A stretch of 64,000 nt of DNA from Rhodonellum psychrophilum GCM71 = DSM 17998 (GTDB lineage: Bacteria; Bacteroidota; Bacteroidia; Cytophagales; Cyclobacteriaceae): NCBI RefSeq assembly GCF_000381545.1, contig NZ_KB906678.1:124001-188000 (forward strand), written 5' to 3'. How positions within the stretch are numbered: position 1 is the stretch's first letter; each line of letters opens with the position of its first letter. The notes below the pieces were generated by a model. The model was not told where the DNA came from, did not search any database, and saw nothing but the letters and a program-made list of their open reading frames with translations. Position numbers and translations under genes: made by a program. Of the stretch, positions 53,513 to 63,531 are shown piece by piece.

Positions 53513-56500
53513 TTAAAAAAGAGCCGTCACCTGCATCCTGCCAATGTGCACCAATCTTCCCAAGCCCTCCGAGTTTCTACCTTCATACACCATATTCATT
53601 TGGAGACCTTCCCCGATTTTTTGGAGCCAATTGACTGTCCATGTCAAATTGCTTCCCGGGGTCAAAGCCTGTAACATTTCATAGCCTACGGGTGTATTTG
53701 TATTGCCTGAATAGTCAATATAAGTGTATTTGAGATTGACATTCAACGTGGTCTTGATCACCCTGGCAAAACGAAAATCCAAACCCATTTGGTGGAGGAC
53801 CGCTGTTTCCCGAACCTCTTGGTTGGCTATGTTTTGCTTATCAGTAAACTGGTAAGTGGCAGTTGATCGGAAAAGGCTACTTGGCTGCCATGCCAATTCT
53901 GGTCCTAAACCATACTGGCTGATATCGTAATTCCTATTGTCTAAAAAATCAGAAGATGCCGCTCGGTTCCCTGTTTGTAGAACAAAACGAAAGTTGAGGT
54001 TGGGACTGAAATTGAATCGGGTATTTAGGCGCCAATCTTTTTGGACCAAATCATCGAATCCACCAGCCAGGAGCTGTTTGTTTTGGCTGTCGAAAACCGA
54101 AAGGTCAAATCCATATTTGGAGGAAGACCGATTGAAGAAGAAAGAAGATCGAATGACCTGTCGGACGGAGACCAAATCCTCATCGGCAAATCCACCGGTA
54201 AAGGGATTGATTCTTTCCCAAAAATCATTTGCGGTAATTTTTTTCTCAATGCTCAAACTGGTCGTATTCGAAAATTTTTGGAGAAACTGAAGTGTCTTGT
54301 TTTGCTTTTTCCAATCCTCCGGAAATTTCGCATTCAAACGGTAATTAAAAATCGTAGAATAGGCCTGAATAAACTCGGTAGTGGGGACAAATACTTTTAT
54401 ATAACTTTTTTCCTCAGGATTAATGGCGAGATTGAACTCATTGAGTTGTTGAATTCCGTCTCCGTTATCATCTCTCCAAGCGTGGGTGCCTTCACCTGCG
54501 GGTACGGGCAGGAACACATATTCCCGTCTAAACTCCCTCCCATTTCCCAATGCATAGCTGAGTTCATTCCTGACATTTCCTTTTGCCAGCGTATTGAGAT
54601 AATCGATTTTCCCCAAAACAGTGGTTTCTGCATTTTGATCGGTTCTGACAAACTCCAATTTCCGGTAGGTAAACGTCCCTTTGAAATCATGATTGCCAAA
54701 TCGGCGCTGCAATCCAAAATTGGTTGCAAATGCTTCCGTATCGGGAACCAATAGTCCATTGACCGCAAATTGATCCTGACGCCAAGAAGCCTCGGCAAAG
54801 AAGGAATAGGGCAAAGTATCATTGGATTTGAGGTAAACCATCTGTTCCAAAAAGTTCATCGCAGTACTGACCACTGAATCCCGCTCGATATCCCTGACCG
54901 CATTTCTGTCCATCATCAAACGATATCCGGGCACGAGGACTTTTGACCGGTAATTGAAATCTCCTGTGTACCGCAACCAATCGGAGTTGAGTTCATTTAC
55001 ATCGGCATTGAGCAAAAAAAGATCATTTTTCAGGAAAAATCTTTTGCCGAACTGCTGGTTCCAATTCCCCGAATGCTGGGTTCCGGCGAGAACATCTCCC
55101 CGATTCCGGAGATTGAAACGGTATTTCAATCCGTTGTCCCGATCCTTTTCCAATTCCACTTGGGCGGTAAAAATCCTCTCATTGCCAGACTCCAATAGTT
55201 CCTTGGCACCCAAACTCCAATCCCGATCAAACTCAACATACCGCAATCGATCGATAAATGAAAATTGGCTGGAGTTGTATTCCATTTCTGTCAAGGCCTT
55301 GAACTTGTAGCCCTTCAGCTTTTCAATAACCCTGTTTTCGGAAATAACCCCTGATTTGATCGCAAAACCTTTGTTGTCCTCATTGTCCAGTGGGGAAAAA
55401 AGGTTGAGATCTGTATTGGACAAAGCAATTTCAGTATAAACATGTTCGTAGGGGCTGATTTTTAAACGCGCACCTGTGGTGAACATTTGCTTTTGATTTG
55501 GTGCTGGCAAAGGTGTTGAAATGGAGAAATTTCCCTGGGCCAAACCATTCACCTGCGGCCTATAGACAAAAACAGGTCCATTTGTCAATTGCTGTTGGCG
55601 GACATAATCTCCATTCCCCTGTCCCACTTCACTGAAACCTATCGCAAATCGGGCCAATTCTGGGTCAGTTGAATACTCAAAATATTGGATGGGATTTCCA
55701 AAATCATCGATTGCATTTATTTTTTGATACAAAACCCTGTTGGGATCAAAGGACACACTGTCCACCCGGGGAATGGATGCCGCATTCAAGTCATCCCCGA
55801 CTGAAGAAAGCAATACTTTATCGGCATCCGAAAACTCAAAAAAGAGAGGTCTGTTTCTATTGTCCTTTTCCCGATAGAAATTCATGAAAAAGGAGACTTT
55901 GTCGGATTCCTGAATATGGTTGGCAGTCAAAATGGATCTCGAAAAATTCCTCTCGGCATATTCATAATCAATGCGTACTCTTGAATATTGGGTAATAAGC
56001 ACTTTGGGGGTAAAGGTGATCTCCCCTTGATTGTAATCAATCACATAATCATAGTTAAATCCCCGCTGCAACAGTCTCCCATCCAAGAAAACACGCTCTG
56101 AATTGGCCATAATGATAACAAACCGTTCATTTTGAGGTCCTTGAATCCGATAGGGACCCAAAGTGCCTTCAGCAATTTCCAGCTGAATGGATGCGAATTT
56201 ACCTTTGGCTACCGATGCAGAAAGTTGGGTGGATGCCTTCCATTTCTTGCCAATTTTATAATTTGTGGTCAATTGGGCTCCCTGGACATTTTTGTAATAG
56301 CGCAGAAATTCGGATTGGCGTTGCTGCAAGACCACATCCCCTGCCGACAAACTGAATTTGTCATTGTACAATTCCACCAGCACATTGTCAAAATCCTGAA
56401 GTTGTTGGGTATTTCCCTCTGGTTGGAAGGGCACATTTTGATCCGTGATGCTTGCCCTGATATTGAGGTTTTCGGCAAGCTGACCGTTCATTTGAAGATT

Positions 56501-56989
56501 CAATGAAGAGTTGACAAAAACGTTCTGTGTATTCCCAAATGAAACACCTCGGGTAAGATTTCCGGATTTAGACAGATTGGTGCTGGGAAAAAGTTCTTCG
56601 CGAAAATCAAAAGTGGGCATTGCTTTCACCCTATTGTCCTTGAAGATCGCCCCTGAATCGTAGTCTGTCATCAGTGTTCTTTTGGCCACCTCATGATGGA
56701 GGCTATAAGGGAAGGTCTTGTAGCAGATAATTAAAGAGTCAGGCAAAGTTTCCCTTCCCAAATCGATTTTGATCCTACCGGTATTGAGCTGATAGGAAAA
56801 GGTATAAACACTATCGAACCTATCCCGCACTTGGATACTCTCTGAAAAGACACTGAGCGAATCAAGCAAAAAATCACTTTTGGTTTTTTCTATAGGCAAC
56901 CATTTACAGGATTCCGATTGTGCAAAAGACATATTGGAAAACGCAATGGAAAACAGAAGGATAAAAAGAAAACACCGAAACAAAAGCAT
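53513..56989 (-). CDS. large outer-membrane beta-barrel protein with SprA-like features
   Basis: A 1158-residue exported protein. Signal peptide MLLFRCFLFILLFSIAFSNM ending near SFAQ, then a short domain, then a long barrel with dozens of alternating aromatic strands and a C-terminal LVHIGRMQVTALF ending in Phe. The block RGVSFGNTQNVFVNSSLNLQ followed by LNIRASITDQNVPFQPEGNT (about 145-195) resembles a segment of SprA, the type IX secretion translocon (about 2400 residues), so this may be a half-size relative. No TonB box or plug is evident. The role is unknown; surface transport or secretion is inferred. The sensor kinase gene precedes it with a 48-bp gap. Confidence 0.75.
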   Translation of the reverse strand: MLLFRCFLFILLFSIAFSNMSFAQSESCKWLPIEKTKSDFLLDSLSVFSESIQVRDRFDSVYTFSYQLNTGRIKIDLGRETLPDSLIICYKTFPYSLHHEVAKRTLMTDYDSGAIFKDNRVKAMPTFDFREELFPSTNLSKSGNLTRGVSFGNTQNVFVNSSLNLQMNGQLAENLNIRASITDQNVPFQPEGNTQQLQDFDNVLVELYNDKFSLSAGDVVLQQRQSEFLRYYKNVQGAQLTTNYKIGKKWKASTQLSASVAKGKFASIQLEIAEGTLGPYRIQGPQNERFVIIMANSERVFLDGRLLQRGFNYDYVIDYNQGEITFTPKVLITQYSRVRIDYEYAERNFSRSILTANHIQESDKVSFFMNFYREKDNRNRPLFFEFSDADKVLLSSVGDDLNAASIPRVDSVSFDPNRVLYQKINAIDDFGNPIQYFEYSTDPELARFAIGFSEVGQGNGDYVRQQQLTNGPVFVYRPQVNGLAQGNFSISTPLPAPNQKQMFTTGARLKISPYEHVYTEIALSNTDLNLFSPLDNEDNKGFAIKSGVISENRVIEKLKGYKFKALTEMEYNSSQFSFIDRLRYVEFDRDWSLGAKELLESGNERIFTAQVELEKDRDNGLKYRFNLRNRGDVLAGTQHSGNWNQQFGKRFFLKNDLFLLNADVNELNSDWLRYTGDFNYRSKVLVPGYRLMMDRNAVRDIERDSVVSTAMNFLEQMVYLKSNDTLPYSFFAEASWRQDQFAVNGLLVPDTEAFATNFGLQRRFGNHDFKGTFTYRKLEFVRTDQNAETTVLGKIDYLNTLAKGNVRNELSYALGNGREFRREYVFLPVPAGEGTHAWRDDNGDGIQQLNEFNLAINPEEKSYIKVFVPTTEFIQAYSTIFNYRLNAKFPEDWKKQNKTLQFLQKFSNTTSLSIEKKITANDFWERINPFTGGFADEDLVSVRQVIRSSFFFNRSSSKYGFDLSVFDSQNKQLLAGGFDDLVQKDWRLNTRFNFSPNLNFRFVLQTGNRAASSDFLDNRNYDISQYGLGPELAWQPSSLFRSTATYQFTDKQNIANQEVRETAVLHQMGLDFRFARVIKTTLNVNLKYTYIDYSGNTNTPVGYEMLQALTPGSNLTWTVNWLQKIGEGLQMNMVYEGRNSEGLGRLVHIGRMQVTALF

Positions 56990-57037
56990 ACTTACCGATC
57001 AAGCCATCACTAAGGTAATAAAAAACCTTTCAGATAT

Positions 57038-60000
57038 TTATTTGACCAGATCGAATGCAAGAAAAAAGGAAGTCCCCTTTCCCAGTTCGGTTTCAAACCA
57101 AATTTTTCCGCCAGCCGTTTCGACTCCTCTTTTGGCTATAGCAAGTCCGAGTCCGGAACCTTCGGATTTGGTACTGAAATTCGGAATGAAAATCTTATCG
57201 GATAAATCCTCGGGGATTCCCTTTCCGTTATCATGGATTTCCAAAATCACTTGGTTATCAATTTCCCGAAGGGATATATTTATAATTGTCTGTCTGCCCC
57301 TTTCTTTTGCCTGAATCCCATTGATAATGAGATTGGAAATCACCCGACCAAACAGTTGATCATCACCCATTACCATCAGGGAAACACTTTTGGTATGGTC
57401 CTCAAAGACAATTTTCTCCTTTTCCCTGTTTTGGAAAAGCTCCAGGGAAGCTTGGACGACCTCTCGGAAATCCATCAGTTTGTTTTTCGGAAGTGGCATT
57501 TTTGCAAAAGTCGAAAAGGAAGTCGCTATGTCACTGAGTGTATCCACTTGCTGGATCAAAGTCCCCAACGGTTTTTTAAGCATTTGGGGATCATCAAGTT
57601 TTCCTTCCGACTGCAACCTGAGCAGATGCTGGAGTGTCAGTTTCATGGGTGTCAAAGGATTTTTGATCTCATGGGCAACCTGCTTGGCCATTTCTCTCCA
57701 AGCTGTTTCCTTTTCAGTGTTTGCCAATATCTTTTTACTTGATTCCAGCTTGAAGAGCATGTTGTTGTATTCATTGACCAGCAGGCCTATTTCATCATTT
57801 GATGGCCAGTACATAAGCTCATTGTTGTCAAGATTGGTCGCCTTGAGTTTTTGCGTGAGCAACTTAAAGGGTAAGGTCAATTTTCGAGAAACAAAATAGG
57901 AAACAAACAAAAAGAGGATGAAGATCAGTACAAAAATATTGATGATATTACTGAATACATCGGCGATCAATAGATCCAACTCGGTCTGGGATTCAAAGAA
58001 GGGTATGGACACGATGGCCAATATTTTTTGGCTATCCGATGACCGAATGGCCATATACACTGTTTTGTAGGTCAAATTATCCACCACTTCCTCCAACAGA
58101 GCCAGATTGTTTTGGCCTTCCACGATCTCAACGATGGCATTGGGGTTGATTATTTTTGCCAATACCCGTTTGTCAAAAATATTGGGTTGAGAAGTGGCGA
58201 TCAATGCCCCTTCTGGGCTGTATACGTTGATGTCTGAGTTCGTGGTCCCTGCCAAAATATTCACGGACTCCACAAAATCCTCCCTCCCCAATTCGGCTGT
58301 GGATTGTTGCTCTAACATCACCGAGAGATTCCCCCCTATGATGGAAGCCTTTTGAAAATATTGGCGATGAAGTTCTTCTCTGTAGGAATTGGTCAAGAGA
58401 CCAATGATGATCACACTGATGGTCACAATGGGAAAGAAAAACGCGAAATTCAAGTACATTTGGAGTTTTGCGGCATAGTTGAAATTAAATTTCCCAAACC
58501 CTTTTGCCAAGGTATAGCATAAAATGCTCAAAAGTGTGAGTAAAATAAACGCTACAAAAAACAAGGAGATATCAGCAAGAATATAGTAAACGGAATAAAT
58601 AGGCGAGGACACAATGACCACTTGATCTTGGTTTTTGACACCTAAATGATGGTATTTTTTCCTGTTTACTCCGGAATCAAATAGATTGGGATTTTCTATC
58701 AACCCCTCCATATCCTCTGCCCTATAATTAAAAATCCCAACGCTATAAAGCAATCCACTATCTCCGTAGACGGCGTAATCGAAATCTTTTTCATTGAAAT
58801 TGGCCATGTACTTACTGTCCAATAATAATTTGGGGAATACAGAACCAGGTTGTACCCGCAATTGCCTTAGCTCCAAATACACCGTTCCCAGAAGAACATC
58901 GTCCCTGTAAAGCGGAATAAAGGAGAAGAAACTATTCCCTTTTCCCTCATCTACTCCCTTAATGAAATATAAATCCCTAACCGAGGTAGCATAATCACTT
59001 TTCACGTAATTGAACCGAAGGTCCTGCAATTGTACTGGGTCGTTTCGGTCCAAGATATTTTCACCTGCTGGATTGAAGACCTTGATCTGTTGAGAAAACT
59101 GGTCGAAATAATTAATCAAGTGAATCTTGCGGATTTTGCGCTCGATCGCTTCATTTGAAAGCAAGGGATCCAAAAGCGTGTTTTTCACAAAAATATCATT
59201 GCGAATCCTGTCCATGGCATCGGACAGGAAAAACTCTCCCATGACGTCATTTTCCACCAATTGCTGGGTGCCAAAGCGGATTTTGGATTGATGCTGCCGC
59301 TGCAGTAAAACTTGGTAAGAAGCTATCCCAGTGATAATCGCCCCGATAAGGCAACCAAAGAAGAAGGTAAGAAAAGTATTCAGCCCCAGGCGAAAAACAT
59401 TGCGATAGAGCTCAAAACTAACGATGGATACCAGCATGATGAAATGAGCCAAGTAAACCAGCAACAAAATCCAATTGAAAAAACTTAACACCAAAATTAC
59501 AGGCAAAGAAAAATAAATCAGCAGCTTTAATGCATAGGTTTTCTTTGGAGAATTGCTGTCTAAAATCAAGCTAATCCCAAGAATTGAAAACAGCAGATAC
59601 CCAGCACCTCCCAAGAATATGATGAAAAGGCTAATCCCTTTGAAATAATCGAAAGTCGGAATGGAGAAAATATTCAAGTCCCACTGAGAATTGCTCAGGA
59701 TATTGATATATAGTCCATAAAACAGGGACAAAAGCACCGTTGACAATACATAAGCCAAAAGGAAAAAGAGCCAATCCGGATATTTTTCCCTAAAGCCCTT
59801 AAATTTTTCATGAAACACTTTTCCCCCCAAAACGCCCAATAACATCGAGAAAATGATCAGAGAACACAATACGTTCAATAGAAGATCTCCGAGGCTGGGA
59901 TTTAACCACGAAGAAGCATACTTGCTTGCATCAAACAGTTCGAAATCAAAATAGTCTTGCGGGAATCTAAAAAAAATCATAAACCCCCTTATGGAAGCAA

Positions 60001-60739
60001 GGATAAGCGCCGCATAAACAATCGCGGTTTTAAATTTCCCTTTGCGCCAGATAATGGAGATGAAATCGTAACCTATGATCAATACGAGTAATAAAAGTGA
60101 AAAGAAAAACACTAAAATCGTCACATCAGTAGACTGTCCTGCAGGTTCGTAACCGGCTTCAAAGTCAATTGAAAAAAGGAATTCGCCTTTCACATTCTCC
60201 ACATCAAAGAATTTTTCCTGCTTTTCTTCAGAAAAATTCACTTTGCCCTTCCCGAACAATTCAGGATTCAAGCCCGAAATAAGGAATTCATTGTTGATAT
60301 CCCTTTTGTAAGACAGTGGATACAATTGAAGCAACCAAAACTCCTTCTCGTTTCTGGTTAGCCGCCGAACCTTAGTAAAATAGATCCCTTTTTGATCCTC
60401 CAAAAGCTGGTAAGTTTTAAAGGGATTGATGAGATCAAAATCCGGTAACCAGGTGAAATCTGACCAGTAAACAATATTACCCCCTTCATCATAGATATAA
60501 TAGGGTTGGCTTCCTTCGATCGTGAGCTTGGTAAAAGAAAGAGGTTCATCTGGACGATTCCTCATCAGGATTTCCACAAAATCCTGATCGAAATTATTAT
60601 CAACTACTTGAATTTTATTGACAATGGGTTTCAAGTACTTTTCATTGCCACCTTTCTCGTTTAAAAAATAGTTTAGCGAAAGTAGGATACCGATTCCTAA
60701 AACAGCCAATAATAGAATAAAACGTCTTTTCTTTAACAT
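57038..60739 (-). CDS. very large multi-span sensor histidine kinase
   Basis: A 1233-residue kinase. It has an N-terminal span, a periplasmic region of about 170 residues (ending before TDVTILVFFFSLLLLVLIIG), then a block of some eight membrane spans to about residue 480. A second, larger extracytoplasmic region (about 490-720), two to three further spans, a third sensory part (about 800-910) and a HAMP-linked span follow. HisKA contains H1023 in HEIKNP, and HATPase_c has NLIINGIQA, DNGKGIP and GSGLGLAIAK. The start at 60739 (MLKKRRFILLL) is the natural one. No response regulator is adjacent. The signal is unknown; a membrane or lipid state would fit the large spanning part (inference). Confidence 0.9.
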   Translation of the reverse strand: MLKKRRFILLLAVLGIGILLSLNYFLNEKGGNEKYLKPIVNKIQVVDNNFDQDFVEILMRNRPDEPLSFTKLTIEGSQPYYIYDEGGNIVYWSDFTWLPDFDLINPFKTYQLLEDQKGIYFTKVRRLTRNEKEFWLLQLYPLSYKRDINNEFLISGLNPELFGKGKVNFSEEKQEKFFDVENVKGEFLFSIDFEAGYEPAGQSTDVTILVFFFSLLLLVLIIGYDFISIIWRKGKFKTAIVYAALILASIRGFMIFFRFPQDYFDFELFDASKYASSWLNPSLGDLLLNVLCSLIIFSMLLGVLGGKVFHEKFKGFREKYPDWLFFLLAYVLSTVLLSLFYGLYINILSNSQWDLNIFSIPTFDYFKGISLFIIFLGGAGYLLFSILGISLILDSNSPKKTYALKLLIYFSLPVILVLSFFNWILLLVYLAHFIMLVSIVSFELYRNVFRLGLNTFLTFFFGCLIGAIITGIASYQVLLQRQHQSKIRFGTQQLVENDVMGEFFLSDAMDRIRNDIFVKNTLLDPLLSNEAIERKIRKIHLINYFDQFSQQIKVFNPAGENILDRNDPVQLQDLRFNYVKSDYATSVRDLYFIKGVDEGKGNSFFSFIPLYRDDVLLGTVYLELRQLRVQPGSVFPKLLLDSKYMANFNEKDFDYAVYGDSGLLYSVGIFNYRAEDMEGLIENPNLFDSGVNRKKYHHLGVKNQDQVVIVSSPIYSVYYILADISLFFVAFILLTLLSILCYTLAKGFGKFNFNYAAKLQMYLNFAFFFPIVTISVIIIGLLTNSYREELHRQYFQKASIIGGNLSVMLEQQSTAELGREDFVESVNILAGTTNSDINVYSPEGALIATSQPNIFDKRVLAKIINPNAIVEIVEGQNNLALLEEVVDNLTYKTVYMAIRSSDSQKILAIVSIPFFESQTELDLLIADVFSNIINIFVLIFILFLFVSYFVSRKLTLPFKLLTQKLKATNLDNNELMYWPSNDEIGLLVNEYNNMLFKLESSKKILANTEKETAWREMAKQVAHEIKNPLTPMKLTLQHLLRLQSEGKLDDPQMLKKPLGTLIQQVDTLSDIATSFSTFAKMPLPKNKLMDFREVVQASLELFQNREKEKIVFEDHTKSVSLMVMGDDQLFGRVISNLIINGIQAKERGRQTIINISLREIDNQVILEIHDNGKGIPEDLSDKIFIPNFSTKSEGSGLGLAIAKRGVETAGGKIWFETELGKGTSFFLAFDLVK

Positions 60740-60750
60740 GTTGGTGATAA

Positions 60751-60790
60751 AAGTAAAAAAGCAAAGTTTGAATATCAACTTTGCTTTCCC
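60751..60790 (-). terminator. terminator between the oxidase operon and the sensor kinase
   Basis: AAAGCAAAGTT (60758-60768) and AACTTTGCTTT (60777-60787) form an 11-bp perfect stem with an 8-base loop. On the minus strand a T-run follows (A at 60755-60760). It lies just past the stop of the 60794-61057 gene. Confidence 0.75.
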
Positions 60791-60793
60791 TTT

Positions 60794-61057
60794 TTAAAAT
60801 TTTTCACCTTGAAAAGTGAATTTCGCCTTTCTTTTTTTTGAATTTCTGTACCAGAAAAATCCAATCACCGCAGCGATCAAATATGGCATTACCAATAGAT
60901 ACATGATGCCTAAATTCAAACCAGCGCCAATGGAAGTATCACCATTACTCACATTGGTTTCGATCGTGGCTCTACACATTGCACATTGCGCAAAGGATTG
61001 TAAATGCAACAAAAGAAAACCTAGGGTGAGGAGCGATATTTTAGCAGTATATCTCAT
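60794..61057 (-). CDS. small CxxC membrane protein of the oxidase cluster
   Basis: An 87-residue protein. A signal peptide or first span (MRYTAKISLLTLGFLLLHLQ, ending near SFAQ) is followed by CAMCRATIETNVSN, a CxxC that could bind metal or be redox active. One membrane span (YLLVMPYLIAAVIGFFWY) and a basic tail complete it. The start at 61057 is taken because the longer frame overlaps the DUF420 gene. Similar small proteins are found next to DUF420 and SCO genes in Bacteroidota and have no assigned function. It is the last gene of the aerobic oxidase operon. Confidence 0.75.
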   Translation of the reverse strand: MRYTAKISLLTLGFLLLHLQSFAQCAMCRATIETNVSNGDTSIGAGLNLGIMYLLVMPYLIAAVIGFFWYRNSKKRKAKFTFQGEKF

Positions 61058-61089
61058 AGTAGACAAAACGAAGGTCTCGAAGAATAAGT

Positions 61090-61644
61090 TTAGAAATTGT
61101 AATAAGGACTGATCATCAAATAAACCACTACCCCAGTAACGGTTACATACAACCATATTGGAAATGCAAATTTCACGATTTTCCTATGCTTTACTAACTG
61201 ATCAGTATGCCCATAATAATAGGCCAGCAAAATGGGGAACAAAGCAACTGCCGCCAAAATGATATGCGAGATCAGAATAAAATAATAAACAGGTCTTATC
61301 CAACCCTCGCCACCAAAAACAGCGCTTTCTGCAGATGCATGATAAATAATATAAGAAACCAAAAAGACTGCTCCCAAGCCGAAAGCAGAGGTCATGGCCG
61401 CCCTGTGAAGCTGGACATTTCCTTTCTTGATAAAAACCAAACCCATAATCAATGCCACGGTGGCAGCAGAATTTATAACCGCATTCAAATGCGGAAGGAA
61501 ATACACCCAATCACTGGCGAGATCGAGTTTTGCAGGCATGAAAATAAGGATGGCCACTACTATCGGGACCACGATTGATATTCCTATGATCCATTTGATC
61601 ATCCCTGAATCCTGCTGCACTAAAATCGGGTTACTTTTTTCCAT
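61090..61644 (-). CDS. DUF420 membrane protein
   Basis: A 184-residue protein with five membrane spans. Histidines on the membrane side (FLPHLNAVINS, LHRAAMTSAF, IYHASAE, HIILAA and KHRKIVKF) are characteristic of DUF420. The family lies beside heme-copper oxidase genes and is thought to aid heme or oxidase assembly (CtaM/YozB-like). Its start overlaps the SCO gene end by 14 bp. Confidence 0.92.
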   Translation of the reverse strand: MEKSNPILVQQDSGMIKWIIGISIVVPIVVAILIFMPAKLDLASDWVYFLPHLNAVINSAATVALIMGLVFIKKGNVQLHRAAMTSAFGLGAVFLVSYIIYHASAESAVFGGEGWIRPVYYFILISHIILAAVALFPILLAYYYGHTDQLVKHRKIVKFAFPIWLYVTVTGVVVYLMISPYYNF

Positions 61645-62299
61645 ACAATAATATCTTTGTTTCCAATATCAACAAATCAACATCTTCTCTAGTGGTACCA
61701 CTGTAAAAACCTCTGATCCTTCCTTGCTCATCAACGATCACAAACTTATCCGAATGCACAAAATCATCAGGAACACCTTTTCCATCAAGAGCTGGAAGAA
61801 GAAAACCGCATCTTGCAAGGTTGAAGGTTTCCTGTTGGTCACCCGTTAGGAAAAACCACTTCCCTGGACTGGCATTGTGCCTCTCTGCGTATTCTTTGAG
61901 TACCTCAGGGCTGTCATATTCCGGATCAATGCTGATGGAATAAATCTGTACACGATCTTCTCCCCGAAATACATCATCGACTCTTTCCATTTCGGTAGAC
62001 ATCACTGGACAAATGCTAGGGCAAGAGGTAAAGAAGAAATCTACTATGGTGATTTTTCCCTCCATCTCCGCGCGCCCCATAGGAAGACCATCTTGGGAAG
62101 TAAAGGAAAATTCAGGAATGGTGTGTTGAACATTTTCCTCTACGTCACATTCCATGAATTGATTGTCTATTCCGTTTTCAAATAAAACCGGAATTTCATA
62201 CTGGTTGTTTCCGAAAGTTTTCAGAAATAAAATAATCAAAATTGGCACCATTAGGATGCACAGCAATACCAAGCCCTGAAGTAATCTGATACCTCTCAT
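61631..62299 (-). CDS. SCO1/SenC copper chaperone
   Basis: A 222-residue membrane-anchored thioredoxin-fold protein that delivers copper to the Cu_A site of cytochrome oxidase. One N-terminal span (about 5-27), then the copper motif C93-PSI-C97 and the distant ligand H182 (FVHSDKF). These three are the essential SCO residues. It lies between subunit IV and DUF420 genes in the aerobic oxidase operon. Confidence 0.94.
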   Translation of the reverse strand: MRGIRLLQGLVLLCILMVPILIILFLKTFGNNQYEIPVLFENGIDNQFMECDVEENVQHTIPEFSFTSQDGLPMGRAEMEGKITIVDFFFTSCPSICPVMSTEMERVDDVFRGEDRVQIYSISIDPEYDSPEVLKEYAERHNASPGKWFFLTGDQQETFNLARCGFLLPALDGKGVPDDFVHSDKFVIVDEQGRIRGFYSGTTREDVDLLILETKILLYGKK

Positions 62300-62321
62300 G
62301 TTTTTCCTTTGTCACTATAAC

Positions 62322-62362
62322 AAAAAAATAGGTTGAAGATCTTAACTCCAACCTACTTTTTT
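62322..62362 (-). terminator. hairpin between COX IV and SCO genes
   Basis: TAGGTTG (62329-62335) and CAACCTA (62349-62355) form a stem flanked by seven A and six T. It follows the subunit IV stop by about 25 bp and may end part of the oxidase transcripts, leaving the SCO group with lower or separate expression. Confidence 0.7.
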
Positions 62363-62384
62363 CAAATTTTATTGAAATTATTGA

Positions 62385-62714
62385 CTACCACCTCATGATG
62401 AAAATTTCAGTCCCCTCTTTTACCAAGGCGATCACCAACCATACCAAGAAAATCAGCGGAACAATGATCGAATAAAACAGAGGTTTAGCTTCTTCACCCA
62501 AGTGCATAAATTCCATCATGATGTATTTGGCTTTCCAAATTGTCAGTGCAATGAAGATGAAATAGAGAAACAAGCCCCTATCCATGGTGAAAGCAAGAAG
62601 AAACTCAACTGCCGTAATGGCCAATAAGATGAATGCAGTCTTCCATATTTTTTTAATCTTCGCCTCATCTCTAGGAAGCACTTCGAGTGCGGATTTATTT
62701 TCTTGTAATGACAT
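62385..62714 (-). CDS. cytochrome c oxidase subunit IV-family protein
   Basis: A 109-residue protein with three spans (about 28-46, 49-66 and 84-103) and the motif MMEFMHLGEEAKP between spans two and three, which matches the COX IV bacterial family. It stabilises aa3/caa3-type oxidases. It lies 20 bp behind the subunit III gene. Confidence 0.9.
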   Translation of the reverse strand: MSLQENKSALEVLPRDEAKIKKIWKTAFILLAITAVEFLLAFTMDRGLFLYFIFIALTIWKAKYIMMEFMHLGEEAKPLFYSIIVPLIFLVWLVIALVKEGTEIFIMRW

Positions 62715-62734
62715 ATCTTTAATACGTTAGAGTC

Positions 62735-63511
62735 TCAAATTAAGTAGAAAAAAGTAAAAACAAATACCCAAACCAAATCCACAAAATGCCAATACAAACC
62801 AATTTTTTCAACCATTTCGTAGTGACCCCTTTCTTCATAGGTACCAACAGCCGCTTGGTAAAACACCATGAACAGCAAAGCCACTCCCAATGTCACGTGA
62901 AAACCGTGAAATCCTGTAATGAAGAAAAACAATTGTGCGAAAGGAGCTGGTCCATATTCATTGACGTACATATTGGCGCCAAAAACGGTCTCAGTGACCA
63001 ATTGATTGAGGCTGTTTACATATGTCAAAACTGTCCCGGAATCGGTTCCATGAATAAAGTGTCCCCATTCCCACGCTTGGCAACTCAAAAACGTAGCACC
63101 ACCGAGGATCGTCCAAAGCATCCATTTGACCACGTCATTTCTATCATTTCTATGACCAGCTTCAACAGCCAGCACCATAGTAACTGAACTTAAGATCAAA
63201 ATAAAAGTCATTATCCCGACAAAAACCAATGGGGCATGCAGGCCATGGACAAACGGAATCGCCTCAAAAACCAATTCAGGAATTGGCCAATATTCATTTG
63301 AACCAACAAAATTATCCGCAGAACCGGTGTATGCAGGGTAACTTACCCTAATGGCTGCGTAGGTGATCAAAAAAGCAGCGAAGGTAAAGATATCTGAAAG
63401 CAGGAAAAACCACATCATGAGTTTACCATAACTAGCTTTTAGCGGCTCATTACCGCCTCCCCAGATCCCTCTTTTGGAGCTTACTCCAACAGCAGTAGCA
63501 GTCGTCGACAT
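62735..63511 (-). CDS. cytochrome c oxidase subunit III
   Basis: A 258-residue membrane protein with seven spans, with the subunit III motifs KLMMWFFLLSDIFTFAAFL, FFFITGFHGFHVTLGVALL and YWHFVDLVWVFVFTFFYL. It belongs to the aerobic heme-copper oxidase of the aa3/caa3 type. The next upstream gene encodes another, shorter subunit III-like protein; such pairs are usual in Bacteroidota. Confidence 0.93.
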   Translation of the reverse strand: MSTTATAVGVSSKRGIWGGGNEPLKASYGKLMMWFFLLSDIFTFAAFLITYAAIRVSYPAYTGSADNFVGSNEYWPIPELVFEAIPFVHGLHAPLVFVGIMTFILILSSVTMVLAVEAGHRNDRNDVVKWMLWTILGGATFLSCQAWEWGHFIHGTDSGTVLTYVNSLNQLVTETVFGANMYVNEYGPAPFAQLFFFITGFHGFHVTLGVALLFMVFYQAAVGTYEERGHYEMVEKIGLYWHFVDLVWVFVFTFFYLI

Positions 63512-63531
63512 AAGTATATTTTAATTAATTA

